Notes under the pieces: generated by a model
What the model saw: only the letters and a program-made list of their open reading frames with translations
Told to the model about the DNA's origin: nothing
Databases searched by the model: none
NCBI RefSeq assembly: GCF_900188345.1
Contig: NZ_FZOD01000047.1
Location: 17,275-81,274 of the forward strand
DNA length: 64,000 nt
Reading direction: 5' to 3'
DNA from: Streptosporangium subroseum
GTDB lineage: Bacteria > Actinomycetota > Actinomycetes > Streptosporangiales > Streptosporangiaceae
Shown: piece by piece, positions 56,324 through 64,000 of the stretch
Layout of the letters: every line of letters starts with the position of its first letter
Numbering within the stretch: the stretch's first letter is position 1
Program-made: the position numbers and the translations under genes

Positions 56324-57025
56324 ATGACGCCCGGCCGGCTCGGCGAGATCCTCGGCCTGCCGCCGATCCCGCAGGGGACGTGGGCCGAGGAGGCGCTCTA
56401 CGTCTCCCCGGCCGCGTTGCGCCGCGGGGAGGCGCCCGGGGAGATGGCGGCGCGGCTCCGGGCGTTGCCGGGGATCGCGGATGTCCGGGTGCGGGCGGAC
56501 GGGTTCCTGGAGATCGCGGTGGCCGTGCCCGGGGATCTCGTCGTGGAGCTGACCGGGACCGTTCCCCCGGCCCCCCCGACGTCCACGGCACCCACAGCAT
56601 CTCCAGCGCTTCCCGGCACGGCGGTGTCGCCCTGGACCGACGCTCCCAGGACGTGGAGCAACACCGGGTTTGTCGTGAAATACGCGCACGTAAGGGCGGT
56701 TGCCGTACGGCGCTGGGCGGCGGAGCTGGGGGTCGGCGGGAGGTTCCGGCCCGAGTTGCTCGACGGCCGATGGGACAGGGCGGTGCTCAGACTGCTGGCC
56801 GAGGTGCACGGCAGGCGGGCGAGCCGGGACCCCGGATGGGCGGCCTACACCGAGCGGCTGGCCCTGGCCTACCACGACGCGTTCGAGCGGGCCGCGGTGC
56901 TGCCGGCGGGAGACGAGGAGCCGTCGCCGCTCCACGCCGCCCGGGTGGAGCTGGCGCGGGCCGTACGGGCCGTACTGGCCGAAGGTCTGGCGGCGCTGGG
57001 CGAGACGGCGCCCGACAGACTGTGA
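56324..57025 (+). CDS. ArgS-related anticodon-binding-domain protein (NrtL-like)
   Basis: 233 residues. The C-terminal half (residues ~112-225) resembles the DALR anticodon-binding domain of arginyl-tRNA synthetase: NTGFVVKYAHVRAVAVRRWA followed by LLAEVHGRRASRD and a helical end. No synthetase catalytic HIGH/KMSKS motifs are present, so it cannot charge tRNA. Such stand-alone proteins are encoded just before lysA in streptomycetes and relatives, exactly as here. The role is unknown. No strong ribosome site precedes the ATG. Confidence 0.75.
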   Translation: MTPGRLGEILGLPPIPQGTWAEEALYVSPAALRRGEAPGEMAARLRALPGIADVRVRADGFLEIAVAVPGDLVVELTGTVPPAPPTSTAPTASPALPGTAVSPWTDAPRTWSNTGFVVKYAHVRAVAVRRWAAELGVGGRFRPELLDGRWDRAVLRLLAEVHGRRASRDPGWAAYTERLALAYHDAFERAAVLPAGDEEPSPLHAARVELARAVRAVLAEGLAALGETAPDRL

Positions 57026-57071
57026 TAGACCCTGCCAGGATGGCCCTCCCGAAACGAACCTTGGAGAACGG

Positions 57072-57884
57072 GTGAACGGCGCGCGGGACTGGGAGGCACG
57101 GGAGCCGCGCCGGCCCGGAGTGATCCGGCGGGTGCTGCCGACCGCGCTGGCCTTCGTGATCATCATCGGCGGGATGGCCTACCTCGGCGGCGACCTCCGG
57201 GAACTGCTCGGAACCGCGCCGGGTTCGCCGCGGTCGGCGGCGGCCACGAATCGCGTCTACGAGGAGACCGGCCCGGTCGACGCCCGCTGCGACACCGTGC
57301 CCCAGGACGTCAACGCCGACCCCGCGACCTCGCTGAGGGCGCTCTCGAAGTGCCTGGACCGGATGTGGGCCGCCACGCTGGCGCAGGCGGACCTCGACTA
57401 CGAGCGGCCGCGGGAGGTGCGGCTGGTCGCCAGCCGGGACAAGGCCGCGTGCGGGGTCGAGGACTACGACTGGGCGGGGATCTACTGTCCCCGGGGGCGC
57501 GTGGTCAACGTGCTGATCGAGGACTGGCACACCTTCCCGATGATGTTCACGCTCGCGCACGAATACGCCCACCACGTCCAGGAGATCAGCGGGATCGCAA
57601 ACCAGCGGGGCTCCGAGGTCTTCGACGACGCATGGTCCCGGCGGCTCGAACTGCAGGCCGACTGCCTGGCCGCGGTGACGCTGCGGACCTCCTGGCCGAA
57701 CCCGCTGGAGAATTTCCGGAGGATGGCCAGGGGCGATTCCGGCACGACGGGCGAATTGGAGGACGGCTACCTGCAGTCGCACGGTTCGGGTGCCAGCAGC
57801 GCCGCGTGGATGCTCCGCGGCGGACAGGCGGGCACCATGGCGGCGTGCAATACCTGGGGTGCTCCCGCCGACCAGGTGTCCTAA
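57072..57884 (+). CDS. Membrane-anchored neutral zinc metallopeptidase
   Basis: 270 residues. There is one N-terminal TM (VLPTALAFVIIIGGMAYLG, ~22-40), then an extracytoplasmic peptidase domain with HEYAHHVQE (HExxH near residue 163) and a downstream LELQADCLAAV block typical of the YpfJ-type putative neutral zinc peptidase family. Cys pairs (CDTVP, KCLD, CGVEDY, YCPRG) could form disulfides. GTG 57072 has GGAG 6-7 nt upstream. It sits between the ArgS-related gene and lysA; no substrate can be assigned. Confidence 0.85.
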   Translation: MNGARDWEAREPRRPGVIRRVLPTALAFVIIIGGMAYLGGDLRELLGTAPGSPRSAAATNRVYEETGPVDARCDTVPQDVNADPATSLRALSKCLDRMWAATLAQADLDYERPREVRLVASRDKAACGVEDYDWAGIYCPRGRVVNVLIEDWHTFPMMFTLAHEYAHHVQEISGIANQRGSEVFDDAWSRRLELQADCLAAVTLRTSWPNPLENFRRMARGDSGTTGELEDGYLQSHGSGASSAAWMLRGGQAGTMAACNTWGAPADQVS

Positions 57885-58024
57885 CGGTCAAATCATCACA
57901 AAACACAAAAATATATGGCTTAAGCACTCAATTGCGTAAAAAGTCCACGATTTTGGGGCTGATAGCGTCTCGATAGATGGGCACTCGTCCCACGGGGATC
58001 ACCGGGTCCTATAGCCTCGATCGG

Positions 58025-59407
58025 GTGAGTCGATTCGCCCATCCTGCCGGTGACCGGCATGCCGAAGTGTTGCCCGAGGACCGCCCTCCGCACACACCTG
58101 CCGACCTGAACACGCTCGACCCGACGATCTGGCCCCGAACGTCGAATCGCGCCGACGGCTCGATCACGGTCGGCGGCGTGGATGTCAGAGATCTGGTCGA
58201 AGCACACGGCACCCCGCTCTACGTGGTGGACGAGGAAGACTTCCGTTCCCGGTGCCGCGACTACAGGAGCGCGTTCGCCGGCGGTGAGGTCCACTACGCC
58301 GGCAAGGCGTTCCTGTGCCGCGAGGTCGCTCGCTGGATCATGCAGGAGGACCTCGGCCTCGACGTGTGCAGCGCGGGCGAGCTCGCCGTCGCGTTGAGCG
58401 TCGGATTCCCGCCCGAGCGGATCACCCTGCACGGCAACAACAAGTCGCTCGCCGAGCTGGAGAAGGCCATCGAGGCCGGGGTCGGGCACATCGTGGCCGA
58501 CTCCTTCGAGGAGATCGCCCGCCTGGGCTTCCTCGCGGACAGGCACGGCAAGCGTCCCCAGATCATGATCCGGGTGACCGTGGGCGTGGAGGCGCACACC
58601 CACGAGTTCATCGCCACCGCCCACGACGACCAGAAGTTCGGCTTCTCGCTGAGCAGCGGTGCCGCGGCGGAGGCCGCCAGGCGGATTCTCTCACTGCCCC
58701 AGCTGGAGCTCGTGGGCCTGCACTCCCACATCGGCTCCCAGATCACCGACACCGCGGGCTTCGAGGTGGCCGCGCGCCGCCTGGCCACGCTTCTGGTGCA
58801 GATCAAGGAGGAGCACGGCGTCGTCCTGCCGGAGCTCGACCTCGGCGGCGGCTACGGCATCCCCTACGTCGACGGCGACACCGCGCTCGACGTCAAGGAG
58901 ATCGCCGACAGCCTGCGGGAGATCGTCTCCAAGGTGACGAAGGCCGCGGGCCTGCCGGTGCCCAAGCTCACCGTCGAGCCCGGCCGCGCCATCGCCGGGC
59001 TCGCCGGAATGACGCTCTACGAGGTCGGCACGATCAAGGACGTCGAAGGCCTGCGCACCTACGTCAGCGTCGACGGCGGCATGAGCGACAACATCCGCAC
59101 GGCGCTCTACGGCGCCGAGTACACCGCGCGCCTGGCCTCCCGCGAGAGCACCTCGGGGCCGATGCTCTCGCGCCTGGTCGGCAAGCACTGCGAGAGCGGT
59201 GACATGGTGATCCGCGACCTGTGGCTTCCGCAGGATCTGGCCACCGGCGACCTGATCGCCGTCGCGGGCACCGGCGCCTACTGCCGTTCGCTCGCCAACA
59301 ACTACAACTACCTCCCCAAGCCCGCCGTCGTCGCGGTCAAGGACGGGGGGGCCCGCGTGATCGTCCGCCGGGAGACCGAGGACGACCTGCTGAGAGGGCA
59401 GCTGTGA
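58025..59407 (+). CDS. lysA: Diaminopimelate decarboxylase
   Basis: A 460-residue PLP enzyme that makes L-lysine from meso-DAP, the last lysine step. Motifs: VHYAGKAFLC (Schiff-base Lys), LHSHIGSQITD, LDLGGGYGIPY, TVEPGRAIAG and GTGAYCRSLANNYN. GTG 58025 is chosen because SRFAHPAGDRHAEVLPED is the usual actinobacterial N-terminus; 16 in-frame codons precede it. The upstream stretch 57885-57975 is AT-rich and probably holds the promoter. Downstream hom is separated from it by an IscB element. Confidence 0.95.
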   Translation: MSRFAHPAGDRHAEVLPEDRPPHTPADLNTLDPTIWPRTSNRADGSITVGGVDVRDLVEAHGTPLYVVDEEDFRSRCRDYRSAFAGGEVHYAGKAFLCREVARWIMQEDLGLDVCSAGELAVALSVGFPPERITLHGNNKSLAELEKAIEAGVGHIVADSFEEIARLGFLADRHGKRPQIMIRVTVGVEAHTHEFIATAHDDQKFGFSLSSGAAAEAARRILSLPQLELVGLHSHIGSQITDTAGFEVAARRLATLLVQIKEEHGVVLPELDLGGGYGIPYVDGDTALDVKEIADSLREIVSKVTKAAGLPVPKLTVEPGRAIAGLAGMTLYEVGTIKDVEGLRTYVSVDGGMSDNIRTALYGAEYTARLASRESTSGPMLSRLVGKHCESGDMVIRDLWLPQDLATGDLIAVAGTGAYCRSLANNYNYLPKPAVVAVKDGGARVIVRRETEDDLLRGQL

Positions 59408-59413
59408 AACGAC

Positions 59414-59438
59414 CTCAGGCGGTGAGCCGCCGAGTGAG
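59414..59438 (+). terminator. Stem-loop after lysA
   Basis: GGCGG-TGAG-CCGCC (59418-59431), extended by CTCA/TGAG at the base. It lies seven bases after the lysA stop and before the IscB element hairpin. It is a possible weak terminator. Confidence 0.5.
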
Positions 59439-59459
59439 CGAAGCGAACGGGCAGGAGAG

Positions 59460-61156
59460 GGTGACCGGGTCAACGACCCTGGCCTGAAGGCCTGGGTTTG
59501 AGGTGGCGTACCGCGCACCGATGGCCCCGCGTTGACCAGCCCGAGTCATCAGCTCAAGGAGGTGCCTTTTGATGACTACGTTTCCTATGAGTGAGAAGAC
59601 CCACCAAGCCGTGCTTCCTCAGCGGCTTGCTCTGGAATCGGTGGGAGCAGACAACCCCGGGGGTGGGGACGAAACGGCTCACCGACTCCCGGCCATGCCG
59701 GGCACTGGCTTGGAACATGGGCGAGGGGAGATCGAGCAGATCGGCACCCGGTCTGCTCGGCGTCACCCCAAGGGCGCTTCGGCGTCTGAGGGAGCGAACC
59801 GTGAGGTTCACCCGGCCGTGTTCGTCCTCGACAAACACGGCCAGCCGCTGGATCCGTGCCACCCCGCTCGGGCCCGCCGCCTGCTGGCGGCCGGTCGGGC
59901 GGTGGTGGCCCGGCACACCCCGTTTGTCATCAGGCTCAAAGACCGCACCGCCGCCGACTCCACCGTCCAGGGTGTGCAGGTCAGCATCGACCCCGGCAGC
60001 AAACACACCGGTATCGCCGTATTCACCGAACACGACGGAGACCGCAACGGCCGGTACGCGCTCCAGCTCGACCACCGGGGCGGGCAGATCCATGACAAGC
60101 TCACCGCGCGCTCGCAGTACCGGCGGCGACGCCGCAGTAAGAACCTGCGCTATCGCGCGCCCCGGTTTAACAACCGGACTAAGCCGACGGGGTGGCTCGC
60201 GCCGTCCCTGCAGCACCGCGTCGACACCACCATGTCCTGGGTGACGCGTCTGATCCGGTGGGCGCCGGTCACCGCCGTGCACGTGGAGAAGGTCGCCTTC
60301 GACACCCACGCCCTATCAGCCGGGCGTCCGCTTGAGGGAGCGGAATACCAGCAGGGCACCCTCGCCGGATACGAGGTCCGCGAGTACCTGCTGGCCAAGT
60401 GGGGCCGCACCTGCGCCTACTGCGGTGCTCAGAACGTGCCGCTGAACCTCGACCACATCCACCCGCGCTTCCGAGGCGGCTCCGACCGGATCAGTAACCT
60501 CACACTGGCCTGCATTCCATGCAACCAGACCAAGAACGCGACTCCGATCCAGGAGTTCCTCAAGGCCGCACCCGCTCTCCTGGTGACGATCCTGCGGCAG
60601 GCTAAAGCTCCGTTGCGGGACGCGGCCGCGGGCAACGCGACCCGGTGGGCGTTGTGGAGGGCGTTGGAGGCGACCGGCCTTGCGGTGGCCACTGCCTCGG
60701 GGGGGCGTACGAAGTGGAACCGATCGCGCACCGGCGCCCCGAAGTCACATACCCTCGACGCGCTGCACGTCGGCGATCTGGACACGGTGACCAGCTGGCC
60801 GGGCGCGGTGCTGGTGGTGAAGGCGACCGGACGCGGCAGCTACGTCCGCACCCGCACCGACAAGCACGGCTTCCCGAGGTTGCGCCTGCCCCGCACCAAG
60901 CAGGTCGAGGGCTTTACCACCGGCGACCTGGTCCGCGCCACCGTACCGTCCGGCAAAAAGGCCGGGGTCCATATCGGCCGGGTCGCGGTCCGCTCCACCG
61001 GCCGTTTTAACATCGCCACCCGGTACAGCACCGTTCAAGGCATCGGCCACCGCCACGTCCGGCTGCTTCAGCGAGCCGACGGCTACGGCTACATCACCCG
61101 TTCAGAAACGCGGGACCGTTCCGTGTTTCCTCCCGGCCCTGAAGGACCGGGTTTCC
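59460..61156 (+). mobile_element. IscB-carrying IS200/IS605-like element (no TnpA)
   Basis: The ends are marked by matching imperfect hairpins with TGAA loops followed by GGGTTT. Left: ACCC-T-GGCC-TGAA-GGCC-T-GGGT (59476-59497). Right: CCCGG-C-CC-TGAA-GG-A-CCGGG (61132-61151). These are subterminal palindromes of the type used by IS200/IS605 transposases. Cargo is a structured non-coding region and iscB. No Y1 transposase gene is present, so movement would need TnpA from elsewhere. Exact ends are uncertain by ~15 bp on each side. The element lies between lysA and hom, keeping both intact. Confidence 0.65.
59476..59817 (+). ncRNA. Candidate omega-RNA guide scaffold of IscB
   Basis: The region directly 5' of iscB folds into many stems: CAAGCCG/CGGCTTG (59605-59629) enclosed by CCAC/GTGG (59601-59644 region), CCCGGC-CAT-GCCGGG (59688-59702), CGAGCAGA/TCTGCTCG (59733-59759), and GAACC-GTGA-GGTTC (59796-59809) just before the start codon. 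Known IscB omega-RNAs occupy this position, with the guide at the 5' end taken from the flank left of the element. A reading frame is open across it from 59569, but its residues are unlike IscB. The 5' boundary is uncertain: near 59460 if set by the left hairpin, or near 59600 if only the dense stems count. Confidence 0.55.
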
Positions 61157-61173
61157 ACGCTGGAGGTAATTGA
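59818..61173 (+). CDS. iscB: IscB RNA-guided endonuclease (HNH + split RuvC)
   Basis: About 451 residues from GTG 59818. Domains in order: PLMP-like start (FVLDKHGQPLDPCHPARARR), RuvC-I VSIDPGSKHTGIAV (D58), Arg-rich bridge helix (~98-120, YRRRRRSKNLRYR), RuvC-II VHVEKVAFD (E157), HNH with CAYCGAQN, LDHIHPRFRGGSDRISNL (H213, N227) and CIPCNQTKN, RuvC-III SHTLDALHVG (H311, D314), then a C-terminal target/motif-interaction domain. All catalytic residues are intact, so both DNA strands should be cut under RNA guidance. IscB is the ancestor type of Cas9. The last residues are encoded by the right-end hairpin and host flank, and the TGA overlaps the hom ATG. Confidence 0.92.
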   Translation: MFVLDKHGQPLDPCHPARARRLLAAGRAVVARHTPFVIRLKDRTAADSTVQGVQVSIDPGSKHTGIAVFTEHDGDRNGRYALQLDHRGGQIHDKLTARSQYRRRRRSKNLRYRAPRFNNRTKPTGWLAPSLQHRVDTTMSWVTRLIRWAPVTAVHVEKVAFDTHALSAGRPLEGAEYQQGTLAGYEVREYLLAKWGRTCAYCGAQNVPLNLDHIHPRFRGGSDRISNLTLACIPCNQTKNATPIQEFLKAAPALLVTILRQAKAPLRDAAAGNATRWALWRALEATGLAVATASGGRTKWNRSRTGAPKSHTLDALHVGDLDTVTSWPGAVLVVKATGRGSYVRTRTDKHGFPRLRLPRTKQVEGFTTGDLVRATVPSGKKAGVHIGRVAVRSTGRFNIATRYSTVQGIGHRHVRLLQRADGYGYITRSETRDRSVFPPGPEGPGFHAGGN

Positions 61174-62465
61174 TGACGCTGAAAGTAGCGCTGCTGGGGT
61201 GCGGCGTCGTCGGCTCCCAGGTGGTCAGGCTGATGCAGGAGCAGGCCGACGACCTCGCCGCGCGCATCGGGACCCCGCTGGAACTCGCCGGTGTGGCCGT
61301 GCGGCGACTGGGCCGCAGGCGCGACACCGACGTGGACCCCGCCCTGCTCACCACAGACGCCGAGGCCCTGGTCACCCGCGACGACGTGGACATCGTCGTC
61401 GAGGTGATCGGCGGCATCGAGCCCGCCAGGTCGCTCATCCTGGCCGCCATGAACAGCGGCAAGTCGGTCGTCACGGCCAACAAGGCGCTGCTCGCCGAGG
61501 ACGGCGCGACCGTTCACGGCGCGGCCAGGTCCAACAACGCGGACCTGTACTTCGAGGCGGCCGTCGCGGGCGCGATCCCGCTGATCCGCCCGCTGCGCGA
61601 GTCCATGGCCGGAGACCGCGTGCACCGCGTGCTCGGCATCGTCAACGGCACCACCAACTACATCCTCGACAAGATGGACTCCAGTGGGGCCTCGTTCTCC
61701 GACGCGCTGGAGGAGGCCCAGGCGCTGGGCTACGCCGAGGCCGACCCCACGGCCGACGTGGAGGGTTTCGACGCCGCGGCCAAGGCCGCGATCCTCGCCG
61801 GAATCGCGTTCCACAGCCGGGTGACGGCCGCCGACGTGCACCGCGAGGGCATCACCGAGATCACCGCGACGGACGTGGCCAGCGCCAAGGCGATGGGCTA
61901 CGTCATCAAGCTGCTGGCGATCTGCGCCCGCTCCGAGGACGGCCGTTCCTTCGGCGTCCGGGTGCATCCGGCCATGATTCCCAGGACGCACCCGCTGGCC
62001 GGGGTCCGCGAGGCCTACAACGCGGTCTTCGTCGAGGCCGAGTCCGCAGGACAGCTGATGTTCTACGGCGCGGGCGCCGGCGGCGCCCCGACGGCGAGCG
62101 CGGTGCTGGGCGACATCGTGGCCGTGGCCCGCAACCTGCTGGCCGGGGCGCGCGGTCCTGCGGAGTCCACCTACGCCGACCTGGTCGTGCACCCGATGGG
62201 CGAGACCGTCACGCGGTATCACGTCTCCCTGGACGTCGCCGACAAGCCGGGTGTGCTCGCCCGGGTCGCCGACATGTTCGCCAAGCAGGATGTGTCCATC
62301 CAGACCGTCCTCCAGGAGGGGCACGGCGACGACGCCCAGCTTGTGCTGGTCACCCACCGGGCCACCGACGCCGCTCTCTCCGCGACGCTCGAAGGTCTGC
62401 GTGAGCTCGACATCGTCCGGGACGTGGTGAGCGTCATGCGGGTCGAGGGAGAGGGCGCCTCCTAG
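61173..62465 (+). CDS. hom: Homoserine dehydrogenase
   Basis: A 430-residue NAD(P)H enzyme that reduces aspartate semialdehyde to homoserine, the branch to threonine and methionine. It has Rossmann start VALLGCGVVGSQVV, the conserved VVTANKALLAEDG and GIVNGTTNYIL blocks, and a C-terminal ACT domain (YHVSLDVADKPGVLARVADM) for threonine feedback. ATG 61173 shares one base with the iscB stop; GGAGG lies 6-8 nt upstream, inside the iscB frame. The thrC and thrB genes that usually follow are absent here. Confidence 0.95.
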   Translation: MTLKVALLGCGVVGSQVVRLMQEQADDLAARIGTPLELAGVAVRRLGRRRDTDVDPALLTTDAEALVTRDDVDIVVEVIGGIEPARSLILAAMNSGKSVVTANKALLAEDGATVHGAARSNNADLYFEAAVAGAIPLIRPLRESMAGDRVHRVLGIVNGTTNYILDKMDSSGASFSDALEEAQALGYAEADPTADVEGFDAAAKAAILAGIAFHSRVTAADVHREGITEITATDVASAKAMGYVIKLLAICARSEDGRSFGVRVHPAMIPRTHPLAGVREAYNAVFVEAESAGQLMFYGAGAGGAPTASAVLGDIVAVARNLLAGARGPAESTYADLVVHPMGETVTRYHVSLDVADKPGVLARVADMFAKQDVSIQTVLQEGHGDDAQLVLVTHRATDAALSATLEGLRELDIVRDVVSVMRVEGEGAS

Positions 62466-62529
62466 AGTTCTCCCGGCACTCCCCGCCCGCTCGGGGCGTG
62501 CTGTTCGGCGGAATCGCCGGCTGGAGCCC

Positions 62530-62590
62530 GACGTGAACGCATCGGATCGCCCCGAGGAGAATGACGGGGCGATCCGATGCGTTTCACGTC
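62530..62590 (+). terminator. Long terminator hairpin after hom
   Basis: A 25-bp arm (62530-62554; core GCATCGGATCGCCCCG) pairs with 62565-62590 with a single bulged T and a 10-nt loop. It ends the lysA-hom region. Confidence 0.85.
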
Positions 62591-62675
62591 TCCTCAGGGG
62601 GGAACTTCCGGGCGACCGTCTATCCAAGGGGATCAGGCCGCAGCCTCAATTCGAACTCATGAGCCAACGGTGATC

Positions 62676-62687
62676 GAGCGATCGCTC
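62676..62687. promoter_or_regulatory. Perfect palindrome upstream of the deacetylase gene
   Basis: GAGCGATCGCTC, ~130 bp before the start codon, is a candidate operator. The rest of 62591-62819 is a leader with a weak AAGAC/GTCTT-based stem (62762-62800). No gene or known riboswitch is recognised. Confidence 0.35.
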
Positions 62688-62819
62688 AGCGTCTTCCGGA
62701 ATGACAATGTTCAACGAGTTCACAGAGAACCACCAATAAAACATGAGGGAAACTGGACATAAGACAGGCAGTCCGGAACCCCTCTGGGCCGCCTGCGTCT
62801 TTCGAAAGGACGACTTACG

Positions 62820-63638
62820 GTGAGGATCGCTCGTTGGGCGGCAGCCCTGCTGGTCGCGCTGATCGGCGTGCCGGCGATGTCGGCCATGCCGGCACAGGCC
62901 TCCTCGGCGGAGACCGCGAAGCCGTCGAAGAAGGTCAGCACGGTCGTCTCGCTCACCTTCGACGACGGGGACGTCACCCATCTGGCCGTGGCACGCATGC
63001 TGGAGAAGCGAAAAATGCGTGGAACGTTTTACATCAACACCGAGACCATCGGGGACGAGCTCAAGCTGACCCGCGCCCAGGTCGCCTCGATCGCCAAGGG
63101 GGGCCACGAGATCGGCGGCCACACGCTGACCCACGTCAGGCTCTCCGAACTCCTGCCGAGCGAGCAGCGCGTGCAGATCTGCGACGATCGCCGGACGCTG
63201 GCGGCGTGGGGCTACCGGGCCACGACCCTCGCGTATCCGTTCGGTGCGGAGGATGCCGACGCCAAGAAGGTGGCCCGCCAGTGCGGCTACGACGTGGCGC
63301 GCACGGTCGGCGGGCTCAAGGAGTGGGGATGCCCTCGCTGCCCGGCCGCCGAGATCTCCCGCCCGAAGGACCGCTACGGAATCCGGACCCCGGGCTCGGT
63401 CCGTGACGACACCTCGCTGCGCGAGATCAAGCAGCAGGTCCTCGACGCGGAGAAGACCGGCGGGATCCTCCCCCTGGTGTTCCACCGGGTCTGCGACGGC
63501 TGCGGCGTCTACTCGGTGCCCCCCAAGATCCTGGACGACTTCCTCGGCTGGCTGGCCACCCGCAAGTCTCACGGCACGGTGGTCAAGACCATGCACGACG
63601 CGCTCGGAGCCAAGTACAGGCCCCTGCCGAACCAATGA
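62820..63638 (+). CDS. Secreted polysaccharide deacetylase (NodB/CE4 family)
   Basis: 272 residues. A Sec signal peptide (RIARWAAALLVALIGVPAMS..AQA, cleavage ~residue 27) leads to a NodB domain with LTFDDGDVTH (catalytic Asp and metal Asp), HEIGGHTLTH (metal His pair) and AYPFGAEDAD. It removes acetyl groups from chitin, peptidoglycan or other glycans outside the membrane. Four Cys (CGYDVA, CPRC, VCDGCG) may form disulfides. The GTG start has GAAAGGA ~10 nt upstream. Confidence 0.9.
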   Translation: MRIARWAAALLVALIGVPAMSAMPAQASSAETAKPSKKVSTVVSLTFDDGDVTHLAVARMLEKRKMRGTFYINTETIGDELKLTRAQVASIAKGGHEIGGHTLTHVRLSELLPSEQRVQICDDRRTLAAWGYRATTLAYPFGAEDADAKKVARQCGYDVARTVGGLKEWGCPRCPAAEISRPKDRYGIRTPGSVRDDTSLREIKQQVLDAEKTGGILPLVFHRVCDGCGVYSVPPKILDDFLGWLATRKSHGTVVKTMHDALGAKYRPLPNQ

Positions 63639-63775
63639 CCTCGCTCTCCCCAGGTGTCCCTCCGCCGCGGCAGCCTGCGCGTCCCTCCGGCCACCGCAGT
63701 GCCCGCGATGATCGCGGCAGAGGGACGGGGAGCGGCGGTACCCGCAGGAACGGCGGCGCCTTCGGGACGGCGGAA

Positions 63776-63900
63776 CCTGAGGACGCCTGAGGACACCTGA
63801 GAACACGGCATCCGGGGAGGCCGCCCGCGGTCAAGGGACGACGTCATGCCGCGGGGATGCCGCCCCCGGTCAAGGGACGCGGGCCGGGTTATGCCGCGGG
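63776..63900. repeat. Short tandem repeats at window end
   Basis: CCTGAGGACG, CCTGAGGACA and CCTGAGAACA run in tandem at 63776-63805. Two ~40-bp related units then follow (GCCGCCC.CGGTCAAGGGACG at about 63820 and 63859, each followed by TATGCCGCGGG-like sequence). Positions 63639-63775 and 63901-64000 show no gene I can support. Confidence 0.5.
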
Positions 63901-64000
63901 CCGGACCTAGAAGCGCACTGAAGATGTTGGGGGTCTGGCTCCGCCGCGAATGATGGTGGGGTCAGACTGGATGTTATGCAAGGTCACTGGACTGGGGAGC

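Noticed and set aside
59569..59817. In-frame 83-codon extension upstream of iscB
   Set aside because: IscB similarity begins at FVLDKHG (59818). The upstream residues are low in family likeness, and the DNA is dense in hairpins, so it is better read as omega-RNA.
62591..62819. Riboswitch before the secreted deacetylase
   Set aside because: I looked for c-di-AMP-type conserved boxes and did not find them; only a weak stem is present.
63901..64000. Mobile-element end at the right edge
   Set aside because: A partial inverted repeat (GTCTGGCTCC / GGGGTCAGAC) is visible, but the window ends too soon to support any call.

Overview
The window is chromosomal DNA of a high-GC actinomycete. The evidence is strong third-position G/C, frequent GTG/TTG starts, a SARP-type regulator, XRE/DUF5753 regulators with DUF397 partners, an ArgS-related protein beside lysA, and glgX-treY-treZ plus treS. 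The style suggests Streptosporangiaceae or a relative, but the genus cannot be fixed from sequence alone. No tRNA, rRNA or CRISPR array was found.

Layout. 0-4.6 kb: purC, a TetR regulator divergent from a 14-TM drug exporter with a palindromic operator between them, and a DedA membrane protein. 4.6-6.7 kb: a lower-GC island with an XRE-ImmA/IrrE protease and a PIN-like protein (toxin-antitoxin style). It abuts a histidine phosphatase gene of which only the first ~22 codons remain. 6.7-14.6 kb: a minus-strand operon of a membrane OB-fold protein, a flotillin and a 1,695-residue AAA ATPase. 14.7-19.4 kb: a 30-residue membrane peptide with its own terminator, a PP2C phosphatase, prfC, an oxidoreductase and an unknown gene. 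19.6-24.8 kb: an accessory zone with four DUF397 genes, one intact and one decayed XRE/DUF5753 regulator, mscL, and two paralogous membrane proteins of integrative-element type.

24.9-34.4 kb: a SARP/AAA regulator containing one TTA codon, then the glgX-treY-treZ operon, which debranches glycogen and converts malto-oligosaccharides to trehalose. 34.5-41.5 kb: a DUF523/DUF1722 protein with an ECF sigma factor, a LitR/CarH-like MerR regulator divergent from a photolyase whose leader is a degenerate tandem repeat, a coiled-coil protein, a small acidic protein and ung. 41.5-46.5 kb: a sugar ABC importer operon with two binding lipoproteins and two permeases. MalF has an inserted beta-sandwich-like domain and a TTA codon at position 5. 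46.6-50.2 kb: PadR regulator plus a MacB/FtsX-type exporter. 50.3-56.3 kb: treS, an asparagine-synthase-like enzyme, and a divergent coiled-coil glycosyltransferase-like protein.

56.3-64 kb: ArgS-related protein, zinc metallopeptidase, lysA, hom and a secreted polysaccharide deacetylase. An IscB RNA-guided nuclease gene with a structured upstream region (candidate omega-RNA) and IS200/IS605-type end hairpins sits between lysA and hom, and its stop codon overlaps the hom start.

The most notable systems are the IscB insertion, the membrane/flotillin/giant-ATPase operon, the XRE-ImmA/PIN island with an apparently leaderless self-regulated promoter, and the paired, partly decaying XRE/DUF397 loci.
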